The notes under the pieces are model-generated. The model had not been told where the DNA came from. It did not search any database and saw only the letters and a list, made by a program, of their open reading frames with translations. A program made the position numbers and the translations under genes. DNA of 64,000 nucleotides from Geodermatophilus amargosae (GTDB lineage Bacteria; Actinomycetota; Actinomycetes; Mycobacteriales; Geodermatophilaceae): the NCBI RefSeq assembly GCF_900116515.1, contig NZ_FPBA01000003.1:186001-250000 (forward strand). The letters run 5' to 3'. Positions 51,485 through 62,234 of this stretch are shown here, in pieces. The first letter of the stretch is position 1, and each line of letters starts with the position of its first letter.

Positions 51485-51539
51485 CGTGCACTTCCCGTGC
51501 ACTCCTCGTGCGATCACCGTGCGATCCGCGTCACGATCG
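51485..51539. promoter_or_regulatory. Five 11-bp direct repeats upstream of pntA
   Basis: CGTGC-containing units start at 51485, 51496, 51507, 51518 and 51529, exactly 11 bp apart: CGTGCACTTCC, CGTGCACTCCT, CGTGCGATCAC, CGTGCGATCCG, CGTCACGATCG. Spacing of one helical turn and a constant heptamer-like start are what SARP/AfsR-type activators bind. The 299-bp gap 51371-51669 otherwise holds only the terminator above. Confidence 0.65.
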
Positions 51540-51669
51540 GGTCCCGGGAGGCGAGGGATGCCGGTGCGCCTGTCACGATGCAGCCCCGGGGTGGCGCCGC
51601 CCGCGTCCCCGCTGCACCACCCAGGCCCCGCCGGCAACGTCGCCGGCCCGAGCTGTCCTTGGAGTGCGC

Positions 51670-53211
51670 GTGCTCATCGGTGTGCCCGCAGAGACCCGGC
51701 GGAACGAGACGCGGGTCGCCGCGACCCCCACGAGCGTCGGCGCGGTGTGCGCCCTCGGCCACGAGGTCCTCGTCCAGTCCGGCGCCGGGGAGGCGGCCAG
51801 CTTCCCTGACGAGGCCTACGTCGCCGCGGGCGCCCGGATGGGGTCGGCGGCCGACGCCTGGGGCGCCGACGTCGTCCTGCACGTCAACGCCCCGACCGGC
51901 GACGAGATCGGCCGCCTGCGCCCCGGGGCGGTCCTGGTGAGCCTGCTGGCGCCGGCGCTCTCGCCGGACCTGGTGCAGGCGCTGGCCGCCCGCGGCGTGA
52001 CCGCGCTGGCCATGGACGCCGTCCCCCGCATCTCCCGCGCGCAGTCGCTGGACGTGCTGTCGTCGATGGCCAACATCGCCGGCTACCGGGCGATCGTGGA
52101 GGCGGCGCACGCCTTCGGCCGGTTCTTCACCGGGCAGGTCACCGCCGCCGGCAAGGTGCCGCCGGCCAAGGTCTTCGTCGCCGGCGCCGGCGTGGCGGGG
52201 CTCGCCGCCATCGGCGCCGCCAGCAGCCTCGGCGCGATCGTGCGCGCCACCGACGTCCGGCCCGAGGTCGCCGAGCAGGTCCGCTCGCTGGGCGGGGAGT
52301 ACGTCGGCGTCCCGGCCGACGAGGCCGAGGCCGCGAGCAGCGGCACCGGCTACGCCTCGGTGACCAGCGAGGACTTCAACGCCCGCGCCGCGGTCATGTA
52401 CGCCGAGCAGGCCCGCGACGTCGACGTCGTCGTCACCACCGCGCTCATCCCCGGCCGCCCGGCGCCGCGGCTGCTTACCGAGGAGATGGTGGCGAGCATG
52501 TCGCCGGGCTCGGTGGTCGTGGACATGGCCGCCGCGCAGGGCGGCAACGTCGCGGGCTCGGTGGCCGACGAGGTGGTGGTGACCCCGAACGGCGTCACGA
52601 TCATCGGCTACACCGATCTGCCCGCCCGGCTGCCGGCGCAGGCCTCGCAGCTGTTCGCCACCAACCTGGTGAACCTGCTCAAGCTGCTCACCCCGGGCAA
52701 GGACGGCCGGCTGGTCCTCGACATGGACGACGTCGTCCAGCGGGCGATGACCGTCACCCGCGACGGCGAGGTGCTGTGGCCCCCGCCGCCGGTGGCCGTC
52801 TCGGCCGCCCCGGTGGCCGCCGCTCCCCCGCCGGCGCCGCTGCCACCTCCTGCGAAGAAGGCGCCGGCGCCCGGACGGCGGGCCGCGCTGGTCGGCCTCG
52901 CCGCCGCCGTGCTGTTCCTGCTGGCGGCGTTCTCGCCCGACCAGCTCATCGGCAACCTGACGGTGTTCGCCCTGGCCGTCGTCGTCGGCTTCTACGTCAT
53001 CGGGCACGTGCACCACGCGCTGCACACCCCGCTGATGAGCGTCACCAACGCGATCTCGGGGATCATCGTGGTCGGCGCGCTGCTGCAGCTCGGGCACGTG
53101 AGCACGGTCGTGACGGTGCTCGCGTTCCTCGCCGTGCTGCTGGCCAGCATCAACGTCTTCGGCGGCTTCGCCGTGACCCGCCGCATGCTCGGCATGTTCC
53201 GGAGGGCCTGA
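51670..53211 (+). CDS. pntA: NAD(P) transhydrogenase subunit alpha PntA (fused form)
   Basis: A 513-residue protein, near the 510 of E. coli PntA. The NAD(H)-binding domain I has [14 protein letters not shown] at the start, [17 protein letters not shown] and [10 protein letters not shown]; a Pro/Ala-rich linker follows (about residues 377-400), then four hydrophobic helices of domain II. With PntB it couples proton entry to hydride transfer from NADH to NADP+, supplying NADPH. GTG 51670 is preferred over GTG 51664 because GGAG (51661-51664) gives 5-nt spacing. Many actinobacteria have pntA split into two genes; here it is one. Confidence 0.93.
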   Translation: MLIGVPAETRRNETRVAATPTSVGAVCALGHEVLVQSGAGEAASFPDEAYVAAGARMGSAADAWGADVVLHVNAPTGDEIGRLRPGAVLVSLLAPALSPDLVQALAARGVTALAMDAVPRISRAQSLDVLSSMANIAGYRAIVEAAHAFGRFFTGQVTAAGKVPPAKVFVAGAGVAGLAAIGAASSLGAIVRATDVRPEVAEQVRSLGGEYVGVPADEAEAASSGTGYASVTSEDFNARAAVMYAEQARDVDVVVTTALIPGRPAPRLLTEEMVASMSPGSVVVDMAAAQGGNVAGSVADEVVVTPNGVTIIGYTDLPARLPAQASQLFATNLVNLLKLLTPGKDGRLVLDMDDVVQRAMTVTRDGEVLWPPPPVAVSAAPVAAAPPPAPLPPPAKKAPAPGRRAALVGLAAAVLFLLAAFSPDQLIGNLTVFALAVVVGFYVIGHVHHALHTPLMSVTNAISGIIVVGALLQLGHVSTVVTVLAFLAVLLASINVFGGFAVTRRMLGMFRRA

Positions 53212-53214
53212 GCC

Positions 53215-54621
53215 ATGACCGCCACCACCGCCGCATCCGCGGCCTACATCGTCGCCGGCCTGCTGTTCGTCCTGAGCCTGGCCGGGCTGTCGAGGCACGA
53301 GACCGCCAAGACCGGGAACGCGTACGGCATGGCCGGCATGGCCGTCGCGCTGGTCGCCACCATCGGGCTGGCCTGGCGCAACGGCGACCCGCTGTCGGTC
53401 GGGCTGATCGTCGTCGCGATGGTGCTCGGTGCCGCCATCGGCCTCTGGCGGGCGCGCATCGTCGAGATGACCGGCATGCCCGAGCTCATCGCGCTGCTGC
53501 ACAGCTTCGTCGGCCTGGCCGCGGTGCTGGTCGGCTGGAACGGCTACCTGTCGGTGGAGGGCGCCCCCGCCGGGGAGGCCGAGCAGCTGGGCCTCCCGGT
53601 GGGCATCCACTCCGCCGAGGTCGCGATCGGCGTCTTCATCGGCGCGGTCACCTTCACCGGCTCGATCGTCGCCTTCCTCAAGCTGTCCGGGCGGATCAGG
53701 AGCAACCCGCTGGTGCTGCCGGGCAAGAACGCGTTCAACCTCGGCGCGCTCGCGGCGTTCGCCGTGCTGACCGTCGTCTTCGTCGTCTCGCCGGGCCTCG
53801 CGGTGCTCTCCGGGCTGACGGTGCTGGCGCTGGCACTGGGCTGGCACCTGGTCGCCTCGATCGGCGGCGGCGACATGCCCGTCGTCGTCTCGATGCTCAA
53901 CAGCTACTCGGGCTGGGCGGCCGCGGCGTCGGGCTTCCTGCTCGACAACGACCTGCTGATCATCACCGGTGCGCTGGTCGGCTCCTCGGGTGCCTACCTC
54001 AGCTACATCATGTGCCAGGCGATGAACCGCTCGTTCGTCTCGGTGATCGCCGGCGGGTTCGGCAACGAGGGCAGCACCGCGTCGGCCGCCGTCGAGGGCG
54101 AGCACACCGAGATCACCGCCGAGGAGGTCGCGCAGCTGCTGCGCGACGCCGACAGCGTCGTCATCACCCCCGGCTACGGCATGGCGGTGGCGCACGCGCA
54201 GTCCGCCGTCGCCGACCTCACCCGCACGCTCACCGACAAGGGCGTCGAGGTGCGCTTCGGCATCCACCCGGTGGCCGGCCGGCTGCCCGGGCACATGAAC
54301 GTGCTGCTGGCCGAGGCGAAGGTGCCCTACGACGTCGTCCTGGAGATGGACGAGATCAACGACGACTTCGCCAAGACGTCGGTCGTGCTGGTCATCGGCG
54401 CCAACGACACGGTCAACCCGGCCGCCATGGAGGACCCGGGCTCGCCCATCGCCGGGATGCCGGTGCTGCACGTGTGGGACGCCGAGCACGTCGTCGTCTT
54501 CAAGCGGTCGATGAGCACCGGCTACGCCGGCGTGCAGAACCCGCTGTTCTTCCGCGACAACACCCGGATGCTCTTCGGCGACGCGCGCGAGCGGGTCGAG
54601 GACATCCTGCGGGCACTGTGA
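53215..54621 (+). CDS. pntB: NAD(P) transhydrogenase subunit beta PntB
   Basis: A 468-residue protein. Eight or nine hydrophobic helices (domain II) precede the NADP(H)-binding domain III, which holds [30 protein letters not shown] (core [12 protein letters not shown]), [10 protein letters not shown] and [17 protein letters not shown]. It begins 3 bp after the pntA stop. Its stop lies in the first of four 14-bp repeats leading into the next gene. Confidence 0.95.
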   Translation: MTATTAASAAYIVAGLLFVLSLAGLSRHETAKTGNAYGMAGMAVALVATIGLAWRNGDPLSVGLIVVAMVLGAAIGLWRARIVEMTGMPELIALLHSFVGLAAVLVGWNGYLSVEGAPAGEAEQLGLPVGIHSAEVAIGVFIGAVTFTGSIVAFLKLSGRIRSNPLVLPGKNAFNLGALAAFAVLTVVFVVSPGLAVLSGLTVLALALGWHLVASIGGGDMPVVVSMLNSYSGWAAAASGFLLDNDLLIITGALVGSSGAYLSYIMCQAMNRSFVSVIAGGFGNEGSTASAAVEGEHTEITAEEVAQLLRDADSVVITPGYGMAVAHAQSAVADLTRTLTDKGVEVRFGIHPVAGRLPGHMNVLLAEAKVPYDVVLEMDEINDDFAKTSVVLVIGANDTVNPAAMEDPGSPIAGMPVLHVWDAEHVVVFKRSMSTGYAGVQNPLFFRDNTRMLFGDARERVEDILRAL

Positions 54622-54668
54622 GAGGGGCACGGTGAGAGAGGCACTGTGAGAGGGGCACCGTGAACGGC
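54613..54668. repeat. Four 14-bp repeats across the pntB stop and the next start
   Basis: Units begin at 54613, 54627, 54641 and 54655: GCACTGTGAGAGGG, GCACGGTGAGAGAG, GCACTGTGAGAGGG, GCACCGTGAACGGC. The first holds the pntB TGA, the last holds the GTG of the next gene, and each provides a GAGAGG purine run, so the stop/ribosome-site/start junction itself has been repeated. Confidence 0.85.
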
Positions 54669-55052
54669 GGCGACGCCCTGGTCAGCCCGGCCTGGCTGAT
54701 CGGCGGGCTGCGCAACGTGCCGGGCTACCTGGCCACCGCGCAGGGCGGGCTGACCTTTGTCAGCGACACCCCGGTGTTCGACGTCCCGCTGGCGCAGGTC
54801 ACCGACGTCTCGTGGCCGTGGTGGTGGTTCGGGGGCGGCCTGAAGCTGACCGCGGCCGGGCAGCGGTGGAGGGTGACCTTCGTCCGGCCGAACGGGATGC
54901 CGGCGCCGCACCCGTCGATGCTGGCCACCGGCGTGGGCGTCTTCGGGCTGCTCAGCGGCACCTGGCAGGACATGGACGCGCTGCGCGGGCTCGCCGACGT
55001 CCGCAGCGGGCGGGCGGCCGGCAAGCGGTGGCGCGAGGTGCTCCCCGGCTGA
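54660..55052 (+). CDS. Hypothetical protein with PH/GRAM-like beta fold
   Basis: A 130-residue protein with no firm family. It is a run of short beta strands (GYLATAQGGLTFVSD, FDVPLAQVTDVSWPWWWFGGGLKLTA with a WPWWWFGG turn, RWRVTFVRPNG), which resembles PH-like or GRAM-like domains, followed by a C-terminal helix. No signal peptide or membrane helix. It starts in the fourth 14-bp repeat after pntB and is probably translated from the same mRNA. Role unknown. Confidence 0.6.
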   Translation: MNGGDALVSPAWLIGGLRNVPGYLATAQGGLTFVSDTPVFDVPLAQVTDVSWPWWWFGGGLKLTAAGQRWRVTFVRPNGMPAPHPSMLATGVGVFGLLSGTWQDMDALRGLADVRSGRAAGKRWREVLPG

Positions 55053-55108
55053 ACCGTCCGGATGGCTGCGGTTGCGGTCGGGACGGCCGGGGAGCGACGG
55101 TTGCGGTC

Positions 55109-55543
55109 GTGGACCCCTTCCGGCTCGGCATGCCCCGCATCCCCGGCCTCACCGAGCTGCTGACCACCCTGCAGGCGCAGACCGAGGCGCTGGCCCAGCT
55201 GCCCCGCACGCTGACCGAGCTCAACTCCGCCGTCCGGGAGCTGATCGCGGCGACGTCGACGGCGACGTCGGCCATCGCGTCGGCGCAGCGGACCGCCGAG
55301 CGGCTGGAGGACCTGGTCGGCGAGCTGGAGGAGCCGGTGCGGGCGCTCAAGCCGGGGCTGGAGCGGATGGGCCGGGTGCTCGACGACCCCGCGGTGGACA
55401 CCATCCCCGACACGCTGCGCACCATCAACGAGGACCTCATGCCGATGATCGCGACGATCCGTCAGGCGCAGTCGCGGGTCGCCGGGGTCACCGGCCTGCT
55501 GCGCCGCCGCGGCCGCCCCGAGGACGGGGACGACCTGTACTGA
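55109..55543 (+). CDS. Hypothetical helical (coiled-coil-like) protein
   Basis: A 144-residue, almost all-helical protein: [21 protein letters not shown]... with leucine-spaced heptads over residues 13-110 and a basic tail ([14 protein letters not shown]). I do not recognise the family; similar short amphipathic helical proteins in actinobacteria have been likened to phasins or apolipoproteins. GTG 55109 lies in the second copy of a 12-bp direct repeat CGGTTGCGGTCG (55069-55080, 55098-55109). No good ribosome site is seen. The C-terminus overlaps the convergent pentapeptide gene by 56 bp. Confidence 0.5.
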   Translation: MDPFRLGMPRIPGLTELLTTLQAQTEALAQLPRTLTELNSAVRELIAATSTATSAIASAQRTAERLEDLVGELEEPVRALKPGLERMGRVLDDPAVDTIPDTLRTINEDLMPMIATIRQAQSRVAGVTGLLRRRGRPEDGDDLY

Positions 55544-56375
55544 CCGGCGCACCGGCCGGCCAGTGCGCCGGGCGTTCGAGCGCGGCGGGCAGCCGGGTGC
55601 CGCCGTCGCCGCGGGCCGCGGCCACCTGCGGGCGGGTGAGGAACAGCGCGCCGGTGAGGTCGGCGCCGCGCAGGTCGGCCGCGCGCAGGTCCGCGCCGAG
55701 CAGGTCGGTGGCGGTGAGGTCGGCGCCGCGCAGGTCAGCGCCGATCAGGTAGGCGCCGCGCAGGCTCACCCCGCGCAGGTCGGCCCGGCGCAGGTCCGCG
55801 CCCACCAGGTCGGCTCCACGGCGGTCCCGCCCGCGGCCGCGCCGGCCCCGGCGGGCGGTCTCGCTGACCCGGCCCAGCAACTCCCCCGCCGCCGCCCGGA
55901 CGGCGGCGGCGTCGACGGCGGCCAGGTCGGCCGGCGACCCGGCGGCCAGCCGCTCCGTGCGGTCCAGCGCCGCGGCGACCTCGCCCCGCAGCCCCGCGGG
56001 CAGCGGCAGGGCGGCGGCCTCGGTGAGGTACCAGAGCAGCTCGTGCAACTGCCGCAGGACGGGGAAGGCCGCGGCGACGCCGGGGTCGGCGGCCGGCCGC
56101 TCGACCGCCGCGACCGCCACCAGCCGCTGGCCGGCGCCGAAGCAGTCGAACACCGTGCACCCGGGGAACCCGCGCTGCCGCAGGTCGGCGTGGATGCCGC
56201 AGCGGGCGTCCCCGGTCAGGTGCACGCAGGCCCGCCCCGCGGGCTTGTCGATGGCGAAGTCGGCCGACGCGGAGAACGCCGGCAGCACGCAGCACAGGCC
56301 GGCGCACGACGAGCAGTCGGCGGCCAGGTCCCGTCGCCGGTCGGCGGGGACCGCCGCCGGGACGGGAGGGGTCAC
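55488..56375 (-). CDS. YkgJ-type cysteine-cluster domain fused to pentapeptide repeats
   Basis: A 295-residue protein. Residues 21-78 contain C-x2-C-x3-CC (Cys21, 24, 28, 29), Cys50, Cys59 (RCGIH), Cys73 and Cys78, the pattern of YkgJ-family metal-binding cysteine clusters. Residues 100-180 are helical. Residues 184-250 are about 13 pentapeptide repeats of the A-D-L-x-x type ([16 protein letters not shown]), which build a right-handed quadrilateral beta-helix. The cysteine part may bind zinc or iron; pentapeptide helices often mimic DNA or mediate binding. The fusion is unusual. GTG 56375 is 22 bp from the divergent VOC gene. Confidence 0.8.
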   Translation of the reverse strand: MTPPVPAAVPADRRRDLAADCSSCAGLCCVLPAFSASADFAIDKPAGRACVHLTGDARCGIHADLRQRGFPGCTVFDCFGAGQRLVAVAAVERPAADPGVAAAFPVLRQLHELLWYLTEAAALPLPAGLRGEVAAALDRTERLAAGSPADLAAVDAAAVRAAAGELLGRVSETARRGRRGRGRDRRGADLVGADLRRADLRGVSLRGAYLIGADLRGADLTATDLLGADLRAADLRGADLTGALFLTRPQVAAARGDGGTRLPAALERPAHWPAGAPVSTGRPRPRGGRGGAAGR

Positions 56376-56397
56376 CGATCGAGGGTATGTGGGCGGC

Positions 56398-56790
56398 GTG
56401 GACGTCCTGAGCAGCCGGCTCCTGCTGCGGCCGGCCGATCCCGACCGCTCCCAGGCCTTCTACCGCGACGCGCTCGGGCTGGCCGTGTACCGGGAGTTCG
56501 GGCCGCCGGAGCACCGCGGCGTGGTGTTCTTCCTCGGCAACGGCCTGCTCGAGGTCTCCGGCCACGCCGACCGGCCCCCGCACGGCCTGGCGCTGTGGGT
56601 GCAGGTGCGCGACGTCGCCGCGGAGGTCGCCCGGCTCGCCGACGCCGGCGTTCCCGTCGTCGCGGCGCCGGTGCTGCAGCCGTGGGGGCTGCTGGAGGCC
56701 ACGGTCGAGGACCCCGACGGCCTCCCGATCGTGCTCGTCGAGGTCCCCGCCGGCCACCCGCTGCGCACCGACCTGCGCCCGCCCGGCTGA
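56398..56790 (+). CDS. VOC/glyoxalase-fold protein
   Basis: A 130-residue protein with one pair of beta-alpha-beta-beta-beta units: [28 protein letters not shown] is the typical VOC opening (core FYRDALGL), [14 protein letters not shown] and [14 protein letters not shown] follow. Such small VOC proteins are dioxygenases, resistance proteins or isomerases; the metal ligands are not complete enough to decide. TATGTG at 56386-56391 lies 6 nt before GTG 56398, which fits a leaderless mRNA. Confidence 0.8.
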   Translation: MDVLSSRLLLRPADPDRSQAFYRDALGLAVYREFGPPEHRGVVFFLGNGLLEVSGHADRPPHGLALWVQVRDVAAEVARLADAGVPVVAAPVLQPWGLLEATVEDPDGLPIVLVEVPAGHPLRTDLRPPG

Positions 56791-57031
56791 CGACCTCACC
56801 GCCGCGGAGGGGCTGCGGATCGCCCGCCGGGCGGCCGCCGCGGCGCCGCTGGGGTCGGCGACGCCGGTCTCCCACGACCCCGCCGGGAGCCCACCCGCAA
56901 AATTCCGCCCCATGTCGTTCCGCTGACGCTCAGCGATGGCGCGCCCAGGCACCCTTGCCACCGCCCGCCGGGCCCCGTTGTCTTCCCGGATCGGGCACCG
57001 AGGAGCGGCGCCCGGAGAGGGGGAGCGCGGG
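56791..57031. other. Gap without a supported gene
   Basis: A short open frame reads DLTAAEGLRIARRAAAAAP... PPAKFRPMSFR before a stop at about 56926, but no start codon is in frame and it may be the degraded tail of a lost gene. The rest holds only the GGAGAGGGGGAG ribosome-site region for the next gene. Confidence 0.4.
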
Positions 57032-57262
57032 ATGCCGATCTGGACGGTGCAGGTCACCGATGGCGGGGACGAGGAGATCGAGGCCGGACTGCTCGCGACG
57101 GAGAGCGGAGCCCTGGTCGCACTGACGGAGGACGGCCTGCTGACGCGCGCCTGGGCACCGGGCCAGTGGCGGACGGTGCGGCAGGTCGGTGGCGTGGGCC
57201 CCGACCCGGCCCGCGGGTCGGACGAGGAGGACGAACTCCTGGTCGGGCTGCCGCGCCGCTGA
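57032..57262 (+). CDS. Hypothetical small protein, 76 aa
   Basis: A 76-residue acidic protein (IWTVQVTDGGDEEIEAG, DEEDELL) with no recognised domain; VQVTDGG, LATESGALVALTEDGLLTRAWAPGQW suggests a small beta-sheet fold. ATG 57032 has GGAGAGGGGGAG upstream. A 15-bp hairpin follows 41 bp after the stop, which supports a real transcription unit. Confidence 0.5.
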   Translation: MPIWTVQVTDGGDEEIEAGLLATESGALVALTEDGLLTRAWAPGQWRTVRQVGGVGPDPARGSDEEDELLVGLPRR

Positions 57263-57303
57263 CAGGACGGGGGTGCGGGGACCGCACTCCGGCCCGACGG
57301 CGG

Positions 57304-57341
57304 GACGGTGTCCCTGAGGGAGGCCGCTCAGGGACACCGTC
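57304..57341. terminator. Bidirectional 15-bp hairpin terminator
   Basis: GACGGTGTCCCTGAG (57304-57318) pairs fully with CTCAGGGACACCGTC (57327-57341), with an 8-nt loop. It lies between the convergent small gene and argG. Confidence 0.75.
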
Positions 57342-57376
57342 GGCAGTGGCGCCGCGCACGACCCGCAGGCCGGCCG

Positions 57377-60181
<2,805 letters not shown>

Positions 60182-60194
<13 letters not shown>

Positions 60195-60571
60195 GGCGGC
60201 GGGTCGGTCGGGGCGCGGCGCACGACGTCGGCGAAGGACTCCTCGAGCCGCGCCCAGGTCGAGCTCCACTCGACCAGCGGGTCGAGGATCCGCTCGAAGA
60301 CGGCGAGCTGCTCGTCGAAGGCCTGCAGCTGGCCGACCAGGCCCTCGATGAGCTGCCGCTGGGCCTTCACCGACGCGGCGATCGAGCGGACCTGCGCCGC
60401 CGACATCGCGCCCGGCGGGGACGGCAGGCGCGGCAGCGACAGCCCCGACGGAACGGCGCCGGCGGCCAGCCGGGTGGCCCGGTCGGTGAACCCGCGCAGC
60501 TGCGCGACGAACTCCTCGACCGACCGTGCGACCAGCCCGCCGTCGCGGGGCCTGTCCTCCGACTCGCTCAC
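60182..60571 (-). CDS. Hypothetical helical protein, 129 aa
   Basis: A 129-residue protein without a recognised family. It is Glu/Asp-rich at the N-terminus and then helical (FVAQLRGFTDRATRL, QVRSIAASVKAQRQLIEGLVGQLQAFDEQLAVFERI) with heptad-like spacing, so coiled-coil or phasin-like assembly is possible. GTG 60571 is chosen over ATG 60589 because GGAGG lies 5 nt upstream of the GTG. The last codons overlap the end of the M18 gene. Confidence 0.55.
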
Positions 60572-60646
60572 GCGCGCCTCCCCCGGCATCTCCCCGCCGC
60601 GGTCGGCGGGCTCCGGCCCAGTCTGGCGTTCCCGGGCCGCCCGCGC

Positions 60647-61375
60647 TCAGCCGCCGACCAGGCTCCGGAGGGTCTCGGCGTTCCGGACGGCGTGGCCGTG
60701 GCCGTCGTTGTTGAAGTACGCGTGGACGTCGCGCCCCTGCGCCGTCCACTCCGCGATCCGGTCGGCCCACCAGCGCAGGTCGGCGTCCGCGTAGGAGCCG
60801 GCGTACAGGTGCGTGGGGTCGGGCCCGTGCAGCCGGACGTAGACGAACGGTGCCGTCGCGCGCAGCACGCACGGCAGGCCGGCGCCGCTCATGACGCAGT
60901 AGGCGGCGCCGTGCCGCTCCAGCAGGGCGAAGACCGCCTCGTCGTGCCAGCTGGGATGGCGGAACTCGACGGCCACCCGCACCCAGTCGGGCAGGACGGT
61001 GAGGAAGTGGTCCAGCCGGGCGTCGTCGCGGGCGGCGGCCGGGTGCAGCTGCACGAGCAGCACCGCCCGCTTCGGCCCGAGCTCGTGCCAGGCGGCGGCG
61101 ATCCGCTCGACCCAGGCCTCGGGCGCGTACAGCCGCTTGGCGTGGGTCAGGCCGCGCGGGGCCTTGACCGAGAGCTGGAACCCCTCGGGCAGGCGCTGCC
61201 GCCACCCGGCGAAGGTCGCGGTGCGCGGCCAGCGGTAGAAGCTCGCGTTGAGCTCCACGGTGCCGAACCGGCGCACGTAGTGCGCCAGCCGGTCCCGGGA
61301 CGGTGTCCCCGGTGGGTAGAGGACGCCGTCCCAGTGGTCGTAGCTCCAGCCGGACGTGCCGACGTGGACGGCCAC
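60647..61375 (-). CDS. DUF72 (YecE-like) TIM-barrel protein
   Basis: A 242-residue protein. VGTSGWSYDHWDGVLYPP at the N-terminus, VELNASFYRWP, AVEFRHPSWH and VYVRLHGP, then YFNNDGHGHAVRNA are the DUF72 conserved strands; the fold is a TIM barrel. Its activity is not known with certainty. GTG 61375 is 16 bp downstream of the SDR stop, so it may be the third gene of the ethA-type operon. Confidence 0.9.
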   Translation of the reverse strand: MAVHVGTSGWSYDHWDGVLYPPGTPSRDRLAHYVRRFGTVELNASFYRWPRTATFAGWRQRLPEGFQLSVKAPRGLTHAKRLYAPEAWVERIAAAWHELGPKRAVLLVQLHPAAARDDARLDHFLTVLPDWVRVAVEFRHPSWHDEAVFALLERHGAAYCVMSGAGLPCVLRATAPFVYVRLHGPDPTHLYAGSYADADLRWWADRIAEWTAQGRDVHAYFNNDGHGHAVRNAETLRSLVGG

Positions 61376-61391
61376 GGTCGCCCCCCTGGGG

Positions 61392-62234
61392 TCAGGCCCC
61401 GCGGCGCAGGCCGGCGAGCCGGGTGGCGGCGGCGAGCACCGTCCCGTACGAGCCGGGCGCCAGGCGCACGAGGACGTCCGGGACGACGGCGCTGGCGCCG
61501 ATGAGCAGCCGCGGCCGGCGCCGCTCGACCGCCGCGACGATCCGCTGCGCGGCGCGGTCGGCCGGGTAGCGCAGCAGCCGGGCGAACTCCCGCTTGCCCT
61601 GCTCGGCCCCCGCGGCGTCGACCCCGCTGGCCACGCGGGCGGTCTCGGCGATCCGGGTGGCGATGCCGCCGGGGTGCACGCTGGTCACGCCGATGCCGTC
61701 CTCGGCCAGCTCGTGCCGCAGCGCCTCGGTGAACCCGCGGATGGCGAACTTGCTCGACGAGTAGGCCGCCTGCCCGGCCGGCGCCATGAGCCCGAACAGG
61801 CTCGAGACGTTGACCAGGTGCGCGCCGGGGTGCGCCTTGAGCACGGGCAGCACGGCGTGGGTGAGCCGGACGGCGGCGCGGAAGTTGACGTCCATGACCC
61901 ACTCGAACTCCTCGAGGGTCACCTGGTCGAACCGCCCGCCGAGCGCCACGCCGGCGTTGTTCACCAGCAGCGTCGTCCCGGGGTGGTCGACGACGATCCG
62001 GTCGGCCGCCTCGCGCAGCTGCCCGGCGTCGGCGAGGTCGGCGAGGACGGTGTCCACCGACCGGCCCGGGGAGGCCGAGCGCACGGACGCGGCGACGCCG
62101 TCGAGCCGCTCGGCGTCGCGGTCGAGCAGCACCAGGTCCGTCCCGCGCGCGGCCAGCAACGGGGCCAGCGCGGCGCCGATGCCGCTGGCCGCCCCGGTGA
62201 CGACGGCGGTGCCGGTGAAGTCGAACGGCCGCAT
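61392..62234 (-). CDS. Short-chain dehydrogenase/reductase
   Basis: A 280-residue classical SDR. TGAASGIG (about 13-20) binds the cofactor, NNAGVALGG follows, and Ser (VNVSSLFG), Tyr and Lys (YSSSK) form the catalytic set. C-terminal HPGGIATRIAE is the substrate loop. ATG 62234 shares one base with the stop of the upstream monooxygenase, so the two are co-translated; an SDR supplying the ketone to a Baeyer-Villiger enzyme is a sensible pairing. Confidence 0.92.
   Translation of the reverse strand: MRPFDFTGTAVVTGAASGIGAALAPLLAARGTDLVLLDRDAERLDGVAASVRSASPGRSVDTVLADLADAGQLREAADRIVVDHPGTTLLVNNAGVALGGRFDQVTLEEFEWVMDVNFRAAVRLTHAVLPVLKAHPGAHLVNVSSLFGLMAPAGQAAYSSSKFAIRGFTEALRHELAEDGIGVTSVHPGGIATRIAETARVASGVDAAGAEQGKREFARLLRYPADRAAQRIVAAVERRRPRLLIGASAVVPDVLVRLAPGSYGTVLAAATRLAGLRRGA

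Noticed and set aside
51514..54630. A 1038-codon minus-strand open frame opposite pntAB
   Set aside because: It is Asp/His/Arg-rich low-complexity sequence produced by the third-codon-position GC bias of pntA and pntB.
56791..56930. Small ORF reading DLTAAEGLRIARR... after the VOC gene
   Set aside because: No start codon in frame, no ribosome site and no recognisable domain.
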